A DNA stretch of 64,000 bases from Phycisphaeraceae bacterium (lineage in GTDB: Bacteria > Planctomycetota > Phycisphaerae > Phycisphaerales > UBA1924). Where the stretch lies: NCBI GenBank assembly GCA_019636675.1, contig JAHBXC010000001.1, forward strand, positions 1,116,001 through 1,180,000. The letters run 5' to 3'. A program made the translations under genes and the position numbers. How positions within the stretch are numbered: the first letter of the stretch is position 1; every line of letters begins with the position of its first letter. The notes below the pieces were generated by a model. The model ran no database searches. It worked only from the letters and a program-made list of their open reading frames with translations, and had not been told where the DNA came from. Below, one piece after another: positions 16,279 through 24,822 of this stretch.

Positions 16279-17781
16279 TCAGGCCGCCTGGCGCAGCACG
16301 CTCATCGCGTTGGGGTCTTCCTCGACCACCGCGACCGCGCTGAGGCGCTGCGTCTCGTCTCGCAGGAGGTCGGTCACCACCGGCTGCCCGTTCTGGTTGA
16401 GGTGGATCATCACCGGCCCGCGCAGCTCGCGCCGGAATCGCGCGGTGAACGCGCCGACGCGCACCGTCACGCCGGCGTGGATCCTGGCGCTGATCGTCGC
16501 CTTCACGGTCGAGTGCGCGCGCACGGAGTCGAGCAGACGCATCGAGACATTCTCGAGCGAGCTCGTGTAGCCCGAAAGCGTCGAGATCTCGTACTGAAGC
16601 TCCGTCGCTCGCTCCGCCTGGGTGGGCGTCAGCTTCTTCCCGGCGAGCTGCTGGAGCTGGCGCTGCTCCCCCATCGTCTTGTCCAGACGCGAGCCGATCC
16701 TGCCTTTCAGCTCCATCGCGCGACTCAGCAGGCCCTCCGCCTCGGGCACGCGCCCGAGGATCAGCTCCGTCGGCGCGCCGGACTCGGACCCCAGCGTGTC
16801 GATCACGCACTCGCCCGCGACCGCGACGCGACCGCCCATGATCGACCCCGTCGGCGCGCGCAGGTTCCGGCCGATCGAGAGATCGCAGTTCACGATCTCG
16901 CGCTCGATCGCGGCGTCGCGCATCACGCGCCCCTTCACCTGGTCCAGGTATTTCGTGTGCAGGTCGCGACCGACGTGCAGCAACCCCTTGCCGCGCGACG
17001 CGACCCCGCCCAGGAGCGTGGCGTTCCGCCAGGTCTTGACCGTCGCGGCCTCCACCAGCGCGCGGACCGTCAGCGACCCCTCGATCGAGACCACGAACCC
17101 GTCGCGCACGCCCTTCTCGACGATCAGCGAGCACGGGAGCTCGATGTTCCCCGTCGTGAAGTCGACGAACCCCGGGATGGTGACCTCGCCGGAGACGCGG
17201 ATCATCGTCTCGCCGACCTCGAGCGCGCCCGAGACCTTCGCGAAGAGCTCGTGGCCGCGCCGCTCCACGCTGTGGTGCAGTCGCTGCGCCGCTTCTCTGC
17301 CCGGGCGGGCGACGACCGTCCTCCCGGTCACGCCCACGCCGTCGACGCCGGGCGTGGGATCGATGACACGCGCGATCCGATCGCCCTCGCGCACCGCGAG
17401 AAAGATCGAACGCGCGTGGTGGTCCACAGCGCCCTCTTTCGATCCGGGCGCAAGACCCTCGATCCCGTCGTCATCGATGCGCGCACGCGCGAAGTCGGCG
17501 ACCAGCTCGATGCGCCCCTGCTCCCCGTGCCTGGCGGGGGCGCCCCGCGCGACGACCCGCTCGACCTCCTCGTCGGGCGGCGCGGCGCGGCACTGCGCTA
17601 TGAACGCCTCAACCTCGGGCTTCTCGACGGTGTCGGTGCGGACCCGTGCGTCGGCGAGCAGCGCCGTCACAAGCTCGGCGCTGACCAGCGCGCGGTCGAC
17701 ACCGGCAGGGGCGCGCAGCGACGCGGCCAACCCGTCGGCGCTGACGACCACCTCGATGGGCTCCCTGTCCGACATCCTCAC
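16279..17781 (-). CDS. fapA: FapA/DUF342 family protein
   Basis: FapA-type (DUF342) proteins are cytoplasmic, form a beta-helix, and occur near chemotaxis or flagellar genes; some bind polar or secretion partners. This 500-residue protein shows the family layout: an N-terminal domain (1-90), the central segment PTPGVDGVGVTGRTV, the beta-helical part (about 190-330, with IRVSGEVTIPGFVDFTTGNIEL and GGRVAVAGECVIDTLGS) and a C-terminal coiled coil (about 350-410, ELKGRIGSRLDKTMGEQRQL). It is the last gene of the che unit, 51 nt after cheY, so it probably acts with that pathway. The gene name follows the family, not a proven function. Confidence 0.85.
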   Translation of the reverse strand: MRMSDREPIEVVVSADGLAASLRAPAGVDRALVSAELVTALLADARVRTDTVEKPEVEAFIAQCRAAPPDEEVERVVARGAPARHGEQGRIELVADFARARIDDDGIEGLAPGSKEGAVDHHARSIFLAVREGDRIARVIDPTPGVDGVGVTGRTVVARPGREAAQRLHHSVERRGHELFAKVSGALEVGETMIRVSGEVTIPGFVDFTTGNIELPCSLIVEKGVRDGFVVSIEGSLTVRALVEAATVKTWRNATLLGGVASRGKGLLHVGRDLHTKYLDQVKGRVMRDAAIEREIVNCDLSIGRNLRAPTGSIMGGRVAVAGECVIDTLGSESGAPTELILGRVPEAEGLLSRAMELKGRIGSRLDKTMGEQRQLQQLAGKKLTPTQAERATELQYEISTLSGYTSSLENVSMRLLDSVRAHSTVKATISARIHAGVTVRVGAFTARFRRELRGPVMIHLNQNGQPVVTDLLRDETQRLSAVAVVEEDPNAMSVLRQAA

Positions 17782-17832
17782 ACCTCCGCCGTCGCGGGCG
17801 GGCGGCAGGGACCGCGATCCCCCGGGCTCGGA

Positions 17833-18210
17833 TCACGCCGCCTGCGCGGGCGCCTTGCTGACCGTCTCGGTGATGCGCTGGCTCAGCACATCGGGGGTGA
17901 ACGGCTTCACGACATAGTTGTTGACGCCCGCCTTGATGGCCTCGATGACGCGGGTCTTCTCCGCCTCGGTCGTGACCATGATGATGGGCGTCACCTTGTC
18001 GCGCTGGCGGTACTGCTTGACGAAGGTCAGCCCGTCCATGTTGGGCATGTTCCAGTCAACCAGCAGCAGGTCGGGCTTGAAGGCCCCCACCTTGCTCAGC
18101 GCGTCCTGCCCGTCGCAGGCCTCCTCGACCTCGTGCTGGCCGAGCTGCGCGATGACGGACTTCTGAATGTTGCGCATCGTGCGCGAATCGTCGACGAGAA
18201 GAATTCTCAT
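17833..18210 (-). CDS. cheY: Chemotaxis response regulator CheY
   Basis: A stand-alone receiver domain of 125 residues starting at the ATG at 18210 (MRILLVDDSRTMRN). The acidic pair Asp7/Asp8, phosphoacceptor Asp52 (LLVDWNMPNMDG), the conserved Thr in VTTEAEK and Lys in VVKPF near 104 are all present. No output domain follows, so signalling is by phosphorylation-dependent protein contact, for CheY typically at the flagellar switch. It lies between cheX and fapA. The acidic and hydroxyl residues needed for phosphotransfer from the CheA encoded upstream are intact. Confidence 0.95.
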   Translation of the reverse strand: MRILLVDDSRTMRNIQKSVIAQLGQHEVEEACDGQDALSKVGAFKPDLLLVDWNMPNMDGLTFVKQYRQRDKVTPIIMVTTEAEKTRVIEAIKAGVNNYVVKPFTPDVLSQRITETVSKAPAQAA

Positions 18211-18224
18211 GGCTGTTCCCTCAC

Positions 18225-18710
18225 TCACGCGGCCTTGATAGACGCGGCGACAGCCGCCTCCTGGATCGCGATCTGGAGCAGCATCTCGCCGCAGTCCGTC
18301 TCGCAGGGGATCACGACGGTCGGCAGGTCCTTCTGCTTCGCGATCGTGTGGTTCGGGCCCAGCACCACGCTCGGGCACGAGATACTGACCTTCTTCCCCT
18401 GGAACATCGCCTTCGCGCCGCCCGACACCATGTTCACCAGCTCGCCCAGCGCGTCGGCGAAGTCGGGGCTGTCCGCCGCGACCTCCGTGCCGGAGAACAG
18501 CGACACGATCCGGCGAGCCGTCTCGGTCGGGAAACTCAGGATCACCGAGCCGACGACGTCGCCGCTCATCCCGATGATGCTGGAAACATCGGCGCCAGAT
18601 TCAGCCCCCGTCTTGATGCGCGGCTCCTTCACCTGCACGGGAAGGTTCAGCATCGTCGAGAACACGTTCTGCACACTCACGATGAACGGCGTGATGTAGG
18701 TGGGATCCAT
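18225..18710 (-). CDS. cheX: CheX-like chemotaxis phosphatase
   Basis: CheX and CheC dephosphorylate CheY-P with a conserved Glu and Asn on a helix. The 161-residue protein shows ALGELVNMVSGGAKAMF with Glu90 and Asn93 in the correct spacing, and the CheX-type beta-sheet (GDVVGSVILSFPTETARRIV near 50-70). Its single active helix fits CheX rather than the two-helix CheC. It stops 14 nt before the cheY start, so enzyme and substrate are probably co-translated. A putative AT-rich TATAGG lies upstream, but no clear promoter was established. Confidence 0.88.
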   Translation of the reverse strand: MDPTYITPFIVSVQNVFSTMLNLPVQVKEPRIKTGAESGADVSSIIGMSGDVVGSVILSFPTETARRIVSLFSGTEVAADSPDFADALGELVNMVSGGAKAMFQGKKVSISCPSVVLGPNHTIAKQKDLPTVVIPCETDCGEMLLQIAIQEAAVAASIKAA

Positions 18711-18847
18711 CCGTGCTCGCTCCGTCGGTTAGCAACCCTGTCGACGAGCGTGGCGCGATCACGCCCGCTCCCTATATTGCGAATCGGTCCGATCCGACCC
18801 GCGGTTCAATCCCGTCAGCTCACTCTCGGCCGGGGATTTCCCTTGTT

Positions 18848-21241
18848 TCATGCGGCACGACGCCGCCCCCCCGCCGCGGGCCCCTGGGTCCCGGGGGATC
18901 CCGGGCTCGCCGCAGAAGTCTGGGGCGTCAGGGGCGGGACGCCGCGCCCGACGCGCGACTCCTGGGTCGCGAGACTCAGCAGACGCGAGACATCGATGAT
19001 CAGACTCGCCTCGCCCTCGTCGCCCACGGTCGCGCCGCTGACCGGCGCCTGACCGGCGACGCTGTTCTCGAGCGACTTCACCACGATCTCGCGCTGTCCG
19101 ATAAGTCTCGACACCAGCAGGCCGGCGGTCTGCCCGTTCATGCTCAGCACCACCGCGAACGGGCTGGACGACCGCCGGTCGGCAGGCACCCCGAACAGCG
19201 TGCACCCGTCGATCAGCGGCAAGACCTCGTCGCGCAGACGCATCACCGGGCGACCGTGGATCGTCGACAGCGCCGCGGGCTCGGGCTTCACGATCTCGAG
19301 GATGTTCCCCAGCGGGATCGCGTACTCCTCCTCGCCCAGGCCGACGACCATCGCGTCGAGGATCGCCACGGTCAGCGGGATCGCGATCGACACCGTCGTG
19401 CCCTCGCCCTGCTTGCTCCGCAGCGTGATGGTGCCCTTCACCTTCTCGATGTTCGTGCGCACCACGTCCATGCCCACGCCGCGACCCGACAGGTCCGTGA
19501 CCTGCTCCGCGGTCGAGAAGCCCGGCGCGAAGATGAACGCGAACGCCTGCTGATCCGTCATCGCGGCGCCCTCTTCGGGCGTGCAGAGCCCGCGCTCGAC
19601 GGCGCGCTTCAGGATCCGCTCGCGATCGAGCCCGCGCCCGTTGTCGCTGATCTCGACGAGCACGTGCTCGCCCTCGTGCCGGGCGCGAAGGGTGATGGTG
19701 CCCGTCTCGTCCTTCCCGGCGGCGCGCCTGGCCTCGGGGGTTTCGATCCCGTGGTCCGACGAGTTCCGGAGGATGTGCACCAGCGGGTCGCCCAGCTGCT
19801 CGATGACGGACTTGTCGACCTCGGTGTCGCCGCCCTCGATCACGAGGCGCAGCTTCTTGTTCGTGGAGCGCGAAAGGTCGCGGATCAGGCGCGGATAGCG
19901 CCCGAAGAGCTTATCGAGGGGCTGCATGCGCGTGCGCATGACCGCGAGCTGCAGGTCGCCGCAGACGCGGTCGAGATCACTCGCCCCCTGCGCCAGCGCG
20001 TCGCGCAGGTCGCGAGGCACCACCTCGATGGCCCCGACACGCCGCGTGATCGCCGCGACGCGGTTCTTCTGCAACACAAGCTCGCCGACCAGGTCGAGCA
20101 GCGCCTCCAGACGCACGACGTCCACGCGGATCGTGGCGCCGCCGGCGGCGCCCACGCCCTGCCCGCCGCGATCGCCCTGCGCGTCGGCGCCGTCGGGCGC
20201 GTGGTCGGGGTCGGCGCCGGTGGTCGCTCCGGAAACAGCGTTGGCGACTGGGGCGACGACGGGGGCGATTGGGGCGACGGGGGCTCCAGGGGTCGATGCG
20301 CCCGGGAGGGCGCCGCCGCTGTCCACCAGCAGCGCGTCCTGTGGCCCGGCGCCGGGCGCGAGCATCGCGGACTCTTCGATCGGGTTGCCCATCGCCAGGT
20401 CGGTGATGCGATCGAGCAGGTCGCCGGGGTCGAAGCCGCAGACCGTGCGATCGCGCAGCGCCGACGCGTGCTCACGAAGGAGCGCGCACGCCGCCCGCAG
20501 GCGTGGCTGGAGCTGCGCGAGCGTCTCATCGCGAAGCGAAGCGACGCGCTCGGCGGCGACCTCGATCGACTGCATCAGGTGCGAGAGCGACGCGAGCTCG
20601 AAGAACTCGATGGTCGCCACCGTCGGCCCGCAGTTCTCGAGGATCGTCTGCGCGCAGTCGTCGCGCGTCGCCGGGTCCGCGAGGCCCTCGACCGCGCCGT
20701 CGATGCGCAGCGCGGCCTCTTCGAAATCGGCGACCATGAAGTCGAGCAGGTCGTTCTTGTGCGCCGGCAGGACCAGCGGGGTGCGCGTCGGGTCGATCGC
20801 CGGCGCCCGCGTCGGCGCAGCAGCCGCCGCACCGGAGGGCGCGTGCGCGCCGGCGCTGCTCTCCCCGAGCTTGGTGAGGGCCGCGACCAGCGCGGGGCGG
20901 GCCGGCGTCAGCGCCTCGCAGGTCTGCAGCTGCGCGAGGTGGCCCTTGATCACGTCGGCGCCCTCGAGCAGGAGGTCCATGACCTCACGCGTGACGAGCA
21001 AGCCGCCGCGACGGGCGTTGTTGAGCGCCTCCTCGGCGGCGTGCGCCACGCGCACCAGCTCGGTGAGCGAGAGGAAGCTGGCGCTTCCCTTGATCGTGTG
21101 CAGCGCGCGGAAAACCCTGTTCAGCAGCTCCGGGTCGGTCGGCGACTCTTCGAGGAGCACGAGATCGCCGTCGAACTGCTCGAGCAGTTCGCCCGACTCG
21201 GTGATGAAGTCCTGCAGCAACTCTGGGTCGAACTCGTGCAC
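18848..21241 (-). CDS. cheA: Chemotaxis histidine kinase CheA
   Basis: CheA autophosphorylates and passes phosphate to CheY and CheB. Domains in the 797 residues: HPt at 1-105 with phospho-His48 in ALHTIKGSAS, a Pro/Ala linker, a second helical segment at about 160-265 that could be a degenerate HPt, another Pro/Ala linker, a dimerisation domain near 370-430 (RLEALLDLVGELVLQKNRV), an ATPase domain with the N box HILRNSSDHG, the G1 box DNGRGLD and the G2 box GRGVGMDVV, and a C-terminal CheW-like domain from about 645. All catalytic boxes are intact. Two Pro/Ala-rich linkers are longer than usual. It follows cheR by 42 nt. Confidence 0.97.
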   Translation of the reverse strand: MHEFDPELLQDFITESGELLEQFDGDLVLLEESPTDPELLNRVFRALHTIKGSASFLSLTELVRVAHAAEEALNNARRGGLLVTREVMDLLLEGADVIKGHLAQLQTCEALTPARPALVAALTKLGESSAGAHAPSGAAAAAPTRAPAIDPTRTPLVLPAHKNDLLDFMVADFEEAALRIDGAVEGLADPATRDDCAQTILENCGPTVATIEFFELASLSHLMQSIEVAAERVASLRDETLAQLQPRLRAACALLREHASALRDRTVCGFDPGDLLDRITDLAMGNPIEESAMLAPGAGPQDALLVDSGGALPGASTPGAPVAPIAPVVAPVANAVSGATTGADPDHAPDGADAQGDRGGQGVGAAGGATIRVDVVRLEALLDLVGELVLQKNRVAAITRRVGAIEVVPRDLRDALAQGASDLDRVCGDLQLAVMRTRMQPLDKLFGRYPRLIRDLSRSTNKKLRLVIEGGDTEVDKSVIEQLGDPLVHILRNSSDHGIETPEARRAAGKDETGTITLRARHEGEHVLVEISDNGRGLDRERILKRAVERGLCTPEEGAAMTDQQAFAFIFAPGFSTAEQVTDLSGRGVGMDVVRTNIEKVKGTITLRSKQGEGTTVSIAIPLTVAILDAMVVGLGEEEYAIPLGNILEIVKPEPAALSTIHGRPVMRLRDEVLPLIDGCTLFGVPADRRSSSPFAVVLSMNGQTAGLLVSRLIGQREIVVKSLENSVAGQAPVSGATVGDEGEASLIIDVSRLLSLATQESRVGRGVPPLTPQTSAASPGSPGTQGPAAGGRRRAA

Positions 21242-21283
21242 GCTGGGTCGCCTTTCGGTGTGGCTGGGGAGTGCCGGCGTCGG

Positions 21284-22177
21284 TCACACGCCGGGGCGCG
21301 TCGCGCTCAGGAGCCCGGAAGACGAGGGTGCGACAACCTTTCGATAGCAGAAACCCTGCGGGATCGACAGGGGCTGGAACGGAGTGTTCAAGTCGCGCAG
21401 CGTCTCGCTGTGCCCGATGAACATCGTCCCGTCGACCGCGAGCTGCTCGGCGAAGGTGTTGATCACCTGCTCCTTCATGGCCTTGTCGAAGTAGATCAAG
21501 ACATTGCGGCAGAAGATCACGTCCCACGTTCCGTGGCGCTTCGCGCCCAGACGGTCCTTCAGGTTGTGATGCTCGAAGTTGACCATCGACTTGATCGTCG
21601 GGTCGACGATGAACAGCGGGCCGTTCTTCTTGAAGTACCGCTCCATGGCGAGCGAGGGCGTCGAGCGGATCGAGTAGGTGGTGTACTCGCCCTTGGTCGC
21701 CACCTCGAGCGCCTTCTCCGAGATATCGGTGCCCAGGATCTCGACGCGCCAGTCGGCGAGGCGGACGCCCAGCGTCCGGTGGACGAGCATCGCGAGGGTG
21801 TAGGGCTCCTCGCCTGTGCTGCACGCCGCCGACCAGATGCGCAGACGCTTGGAGGTCGCACGCTTCTCGAGCAGTTCGGGGAGGATCTGCTTCTCGAAGA
21901 CGTCGAGCTGCGGCTCGTTGCGGAAGAACGAGGTCTCGTTGATCGTGATGCGGTTGAACATCTCCTGGAACTCGTCGTCCCGGTACGGGCCGACGGTCAG
22001 GAAGGTGATGTACTGGTCGTAGCTCTCGAACTCGAGCTCCTGCAGGCGGCGCCCAAGCCGGGATTCGAGGACGTACTTCTTCGTGTCCTGGAAATAGATC
22101 CCCGAGCGGTCATAGATGACCTTGCGCAGCTTGGTGAACTGCGCATCGCTCAGCTTCGGCGAAGCGGTGATGCTCAT
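21284..22177 (-). CDS. cheR: Chemotaxis protein methyltransferase CheR
   Basis: CheR methylates glutamates of chemoreceptors with S-adenosylmethionine. The 297-residue protein has the helical N-domain (1-85) and the Rossmann-type domain with WSAACSTGEEPYTLAM (SAM motif I), VEILGTDISEKALEVA, and CRNVLIYFDKAMKEQVI near 205. The C-terminus after the FIGHSETL motif is a short Ser-rich tail with no receptor-binding pentapeptide tether. No receptor gene is present in the window, so the substrates lie elsewhere. Confidence 0.95.
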   Translation of the reverse strand: MSITASPKLSDAQFTKLRKVIYDRSGIYFQDTKKYVLESRLGRRLQELEFESYDQYITFLTVGPYRDDEFQEMFNRITINETSFFRNEPQLDVFEKQILPELLEKRATSKRLRIWSAACSTGEEPYTLAMLVHRTLGVRLADWRVEILGTDISEKALEVATKGEYTTYSIRSTPSLAMERYFKKNGPLFIVDPTIKSMVNFEHHNLKDRLGAKRHGTWDVIFCRNVLIYFDKAMKEQVINTFAEQLAVDGTMFIGHSETLRDLNTPFQPLSIPQGFCYRKVVAPSSSGLLSATRPGV

Positions 22178-22241
22178 CGCGTCTCGACCTCTCTTCGATA
22201 ACGTGCGGGGCGCGCGGCGACGAGGCCGTCGCGCCGGGGGC

Positions 22242-22766
22242 TCAGGCGGGCTTGGTCATGTTGTCAAGCTTGTGCATCAGCGCGTCGCCGAACAGCTTGA
22301 CGACGTCGAGCAGGATCACCAGACGGTCTTCCAGCTTGCCCACGCCGGCGATGAAGTCCGAGTCGATCGAGCACACCATCTCGGGCGCCGGCTCCACGAT
22401 CGACTTCTCGATGCGAAGCACCTCGTGCACGCGGTCGACGATGAACCCGACCACGCGCTCCAGCACCTCGACCACCACGATGCGGCTGTCCTGGCTGTGC
22501 TGGGTCTGATCCATCCCGAAGCGACGACGAAGATCGATCACGGGGATGATCTTGCCGCGCAGGTTGATCACGCCCTCGACTTCGGCCGGGCTGTTGGGCA
22601 CGCGCGTCAGCGACATCATGCGGTTGATCTCTCGAACCGCCAGGATGTCGACAGCGAACTCTTCGCCCGCAACATCGAACGTCACGAGCTGGAGCTGCCC
22701 GCTGTCGCCGCCGTTGCGCGAGGTGAACTGCTCGGATGAAAGCGACTGTGTGTCCAGCGTGCTCAT
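22242..22766 (-). CDS. cheW: Chemotaxis coupling protein CheW
   Basis: CheW links receptors to CheA. The start at 22766 is preceded by GGGAG at a good distance and gives 174 residues. An upstream in-frame ATG at 22823 would add 19 poorly conserved residues. The CheW fold is clear: LVTFDVAGEEFAVDILAVREI, RVPNSPAEVEGVINLRGKIIPVIDLRRRFG and RIVVVEVLERVVGFIVDRVHEVLRI. It lies between cheB and cheR in the operon. Confidence 0.95.
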   Translation of the reverse strand: MSTLDTQSLSSEQFTSRNGGDSGQLQLVTFDVAGEEFAVDILAVREINRMMSLTRVPNSPAEVEGVINLRGKIIPVIDLRRRFGMDQTQHSQDSRIVVVEVLERVVGFIVDRVHEVLRIEKSIVEPAPEMVCSIDSDFIAGVGKLEDRLVILLDVVKLFGDALMHKLDNMTKPA

Positions 22767-22910
22767 GACCGGTCTCCCGACTTGCTTCAGGGGTACGTTC
22801 CGTCGCTGCGAGCGGGCGGCCATGCCCGGCGAGCTCGCGGCGTTGGTTCATCGGCGGAAATCTCCGCCGAATAGAGGGCCTCCGGGCCCGGAATCGATGG
22901 TCCGAACCGG

Positions 22911-24038
22911 TTATGCGGCGCTGCCGAAGCGCCCGCGACGGTCGCGCCCGTCTCCCGTCGCCGCGGACGGGGGCGTCGACGACGCAGGGGTCCCCGTCGT
23001 GACCCCGCTTCGCAGCGAGATCAGGCACTGCCCGATCTGCCCGGGCGACAGCGTGGCCTCCGCCAGACCCTGCTGGGTGACGCCCTTGGGCATGCCGTAG
23101 ACCACGCAGGACTCGGCGCTCTGCGCGAGCATCTTCCCGCCGGCCGCGACGAGCGCCTTGGCCCCGATCAGCCCGTCGTCGCCCATGCCGGTGAGGATCA
23201 CGCCCAGGCACCGGTCGCGCAGCACCCGCGCGCCCGAAGAGAAGAGCTCGTTCACGCACGGCTTGTACAGCGCCTCGCGCGGCTCGGGGCTGATCTCCAG
23301 CTCGAACCGCCCCGGCGACGCCCGGTGCACCCGCGCGTGCTTCCCGCCCGGGCAGATATAGACCGTTCCGCGCAGCAGCGGCATGCGGTTCTCGCCGTGC
23401 ACGACCGTGACCGCGCACTGCTGATCCAGACGCTCAGACATGCTGCGCGTGAACAGCTCGGGCATGTGCTGCGCAATGATCACGGGGCACGAAAGGTCTG
23501 CCGGCAGTTTGGTCAGCAGCTGCTCGAGCGCCGGCGGGCCTCCCGTGGACGACCCGATCAGGATCGCGTCGAACATCCCGGGCTTGTAGACCGGCAGCTT
23601 CTCCGCCGTGCCGCCCGTCAACGACTGGGCGACGACGCGCGGCGGCCTCGCTTCCGCGAGCGCGCGCAGCTTCATCAGAATCTGCTCGCGCAGCGCGTCC
23701 ACCGACAGCGTGATCTGCGACTGGTCCTTCGCGACGAAGTCCATCGCGCCAAGACGCAGCGCCGTCAGCGCCGACCGACTCCCGTCCTTCGTCAGACTCG
23801 ACACCATCAGCACGCGCGTCGGGCACTGCGCCATGATCCGCGACAGCGCGGTCAGCCCGTCCAGCTCGGGCATCTCGATGTCCATCGTGATCAGGTCCGG
23901 CTTCAGAGCCGCGGCCTTCTCGACCGCCTCGCGACCGTTCTTCGCCGTGTCGATCACCGTGAACTTCGGGTCCGACGCGATGATCTGGCTGATGGCCTTT
24001 CGCATCACGGCAGAGTCGTCGCAGACCAGTACACGCAT
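22911..24038 (-). CDS. cheB: Chemotaxis methylesterase/deamidase CheB
   Basis: CheB removes methyl groups from receptors when phosphorylated. The 375-residue protein starts at the ATG at 24038. The receiver domain (1-120) has Asp7/Asp8 and phospho-Asp53 in LITMDIEMPELDG, with Lys in FVAKD. The esterase domain (about 150-345) has the Ser of GSSTGGPPAL, the His of IIAQHM and the Asp of TGMGDDG. A Pro/Thr-rich tail closes it. It is the first gene of the che cluster and 144 nt separate it from cheW, so a second promoter there is possible. Confidence 0.96.
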   Translation of the reverse strand: MRVLVCDDSAVMRKAISQIIASDPKFTVIDTAKNGREAVEKAAALKPDLITMDIEMPELDGLTALSRIMAQCPTRVLMVSSLTKDGSRSALTALRLGAMDFVAKDQSQITLSVDALREQILMKLRALAEARPPRVVAQSLTGGTAEKLPVYKPGMFDAILIGSSTGGPPALEQLLTKLPADLSCPVIIAQHMPELFTRSMSERLDQQCAVTVVHGENRMPLLRGTVYICPGGKHARVHRASPGRFELEISPEPREALYKPCVNELFSSGARVLRDRCLGVILTGMGDDGLIGAKALVAAGGKMLAQSAESCVVYGMPKGVTQQGLAEATLSPGQIGQCLISLRSGVTTGTPASSTPPSAATGDGRDRRGRFGSAA

Positions 24039-24247
24039 CGGCGGATCTCCAGAGCGACGCCGACGCCGGGGGCGACCCGCGCACAGCTCGCGATGCTGTG
24101 GCATCGGCTCGTTCCCGAGCCGGATAAAGCCCGCGCCGCGCCCGAAACCCGCCCAAAGCCCAAACACGCCTCCCCAGACCCCTGCAACCCCCGACCAGCG
24201 ACCCTCGCATAGCGCAAAAGTCCGGTGAATCCCCCGGTGAAACGGGG
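24039..24247. other. Spacer upstream of cheB
   Basis: Together with the next elements this fills a 322-nt stretch without a protein gene. No coding frame was recognised. A direct repeat CCGGTGAA occurs at 24222-24229 and 24234-24241, immediately before the plus-strand promoter described next, and might be a regulator site. The promoter for the che operon must lie in this stretch or just beyond it on the minus strand, but none was convincing. Confidence 0.4.
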
Positions 24248-24275
24248 TTGTGTCGCACCCCGCCCCGGCTATACT
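24248..24275 (+). promoter_or_regulatory. Candidate promoter of a small RNA
   Basis: TTGTGT (24248-24253), 16-nt spacer and TATACT (24270-24275) form a good sigma-70-like pair reading away from cheB. No protein gene follows on this strand before the terminator at 24301, so the transcript would be about 60 nt. Confidence 0.5.
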
Positions 24276-24281
24276 GGAAGT

Positions 24282-24340
24282 GACGTGTTTCTTCCCTCCT
24301 AACCCGCGGCGCCTCCCCCCAAGGCGCTGCGGGTTTATTT
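24282..24340 (+). ncRNA. Candidate small RNA with strong terminator
   Basis: Expected transcript from about 24282 to 24340. It starts with a pyrimidine-rich segment containing CTTCCCTCCT, complementary to Shine-Dalgarno sequences. It ends in a 14-bp continuous stem: AACCCGC (24301-24307) with GCGGGTT (24329-24335), extended by GGCGCCT/AGGCGCT with one G-U pair, a 7-nt loop, and then TTTATTT. No plus-strand gene lies upstream, so the terminator must belong to a short independent transcript. On the minus strand no T-run follows the stem, which argues against it being the terminator of the gene at 24361. A target is not known; SD-pairing RNAs usually repress translation. Confidence 0.5.
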
Positions 24341-24360
24341 CGTGATGGCCCCGTCGCGCG

Positions 24361-24804
24361 TCATCCGCCGCGCTTCGACACCACGACCAGCCCGTGCAGC
24401 CGCCCATCGATCTCGATGTGGGCCGTCACGACGGCGTCGCCAGCGGTCGTGGCCCAGAAGCCGCCGCCGCGGAACGGCTCCGAGAACTCGTCTCGGAAAT
24501 CGTGCAGGTTGAAGGTCACCGTCTCGCCCACGTCGAGGCGTGCCACCGGGCGCGAGAACCACTTGTTCAGCCACATCCTCGACTCGGGGATCGACGTCGC
24601 GGTCGTGTTGGTCATCGTGATGTGCGTGCCGTCTCGCACCACCTGGATCGAGAGCGTCTCGACGATGGGCATCCGCTCGGGGAAGGGCGTCGCGTACTCC
24701 ACCTCCGACCAGCCGCGGCAGGCGCCGGTGAACGCGAGAGCAACCAGCAGCGCGCCGGCGCCGAGGGCGCGGGTCGAGCGATGAACGAAGGGGGTGCGGG
24801 TCAT
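24361..24804 (-). CDS. Putative lipoprotein, unknown function
   Basis: The 147-residue product has a hydrophobic signal (GALLVALAFTGAC) with Cys near 29; the lipobox is atypical because the -3 position is Thr. The mature part is beta-rich: SIQVVRDGTHITMTNTTATSI, followed by RLDVGETVTFNLHDFRDEF and GDAVVTAHIEIDG, suggesting a small beta-sandwich. No family was recognised. It is divergent from dus with only 18 bp between the starts, so their control regions overlap. Confidence 0.7.
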   Translation of the reverse strand: MTRTPFVHRSTRALGAGALLVALAFTGACRGWSEVEYATPFPERMPIVETLSIQVVRDGTHITMTNTTATSIPESRMWLNKWFSRPVARLDVGETVTFNLHDFRDEFSEPFRGGGFWATTAGDAVVTAHIEIDGRLHGLVVVSKRGG

Positions 24805-24809
24805 CCCCC

Positions 24810-24815
24810 TATAGT
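24810..24815 (+). promoter_or_regulatory. -10 box positioned for a leaderless dus mRNA
   Basis: TATAGT ends seven bases before the dus ATG at 24823, so a transcript starting at the normal distance would begin at the start codon itself. No clear -35 was found and no Shine-Dalgarno sequence precedes the ATG. Leaderless genes with this spacing are known in actinobacteria and Deinococcus. Confidence 0.35.
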
Positions 24816-24822
24816 CGCCTCG

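Noticed and set aside
18760..18790. A promoter around TATAGG upstream of cheX
   Set aside because: The nearest -35-like TTGAAC is about 25 nt away, too far, so no promoter was called.
18713..22201. A 1162-codon plus-strand frame across cheA and cheR
   Set aside because: Arg/Asp/Ala-rich translation without any motif, exactly antisense to intact chemotaxis genes; a high-GC shadow.
24301..24340. Stem at 24301 as the terminator of the minus-strand lipoprotein gene
   Set aside because: On the minus strand no T-run follows the stem; the T-run is on the plus-strand side.
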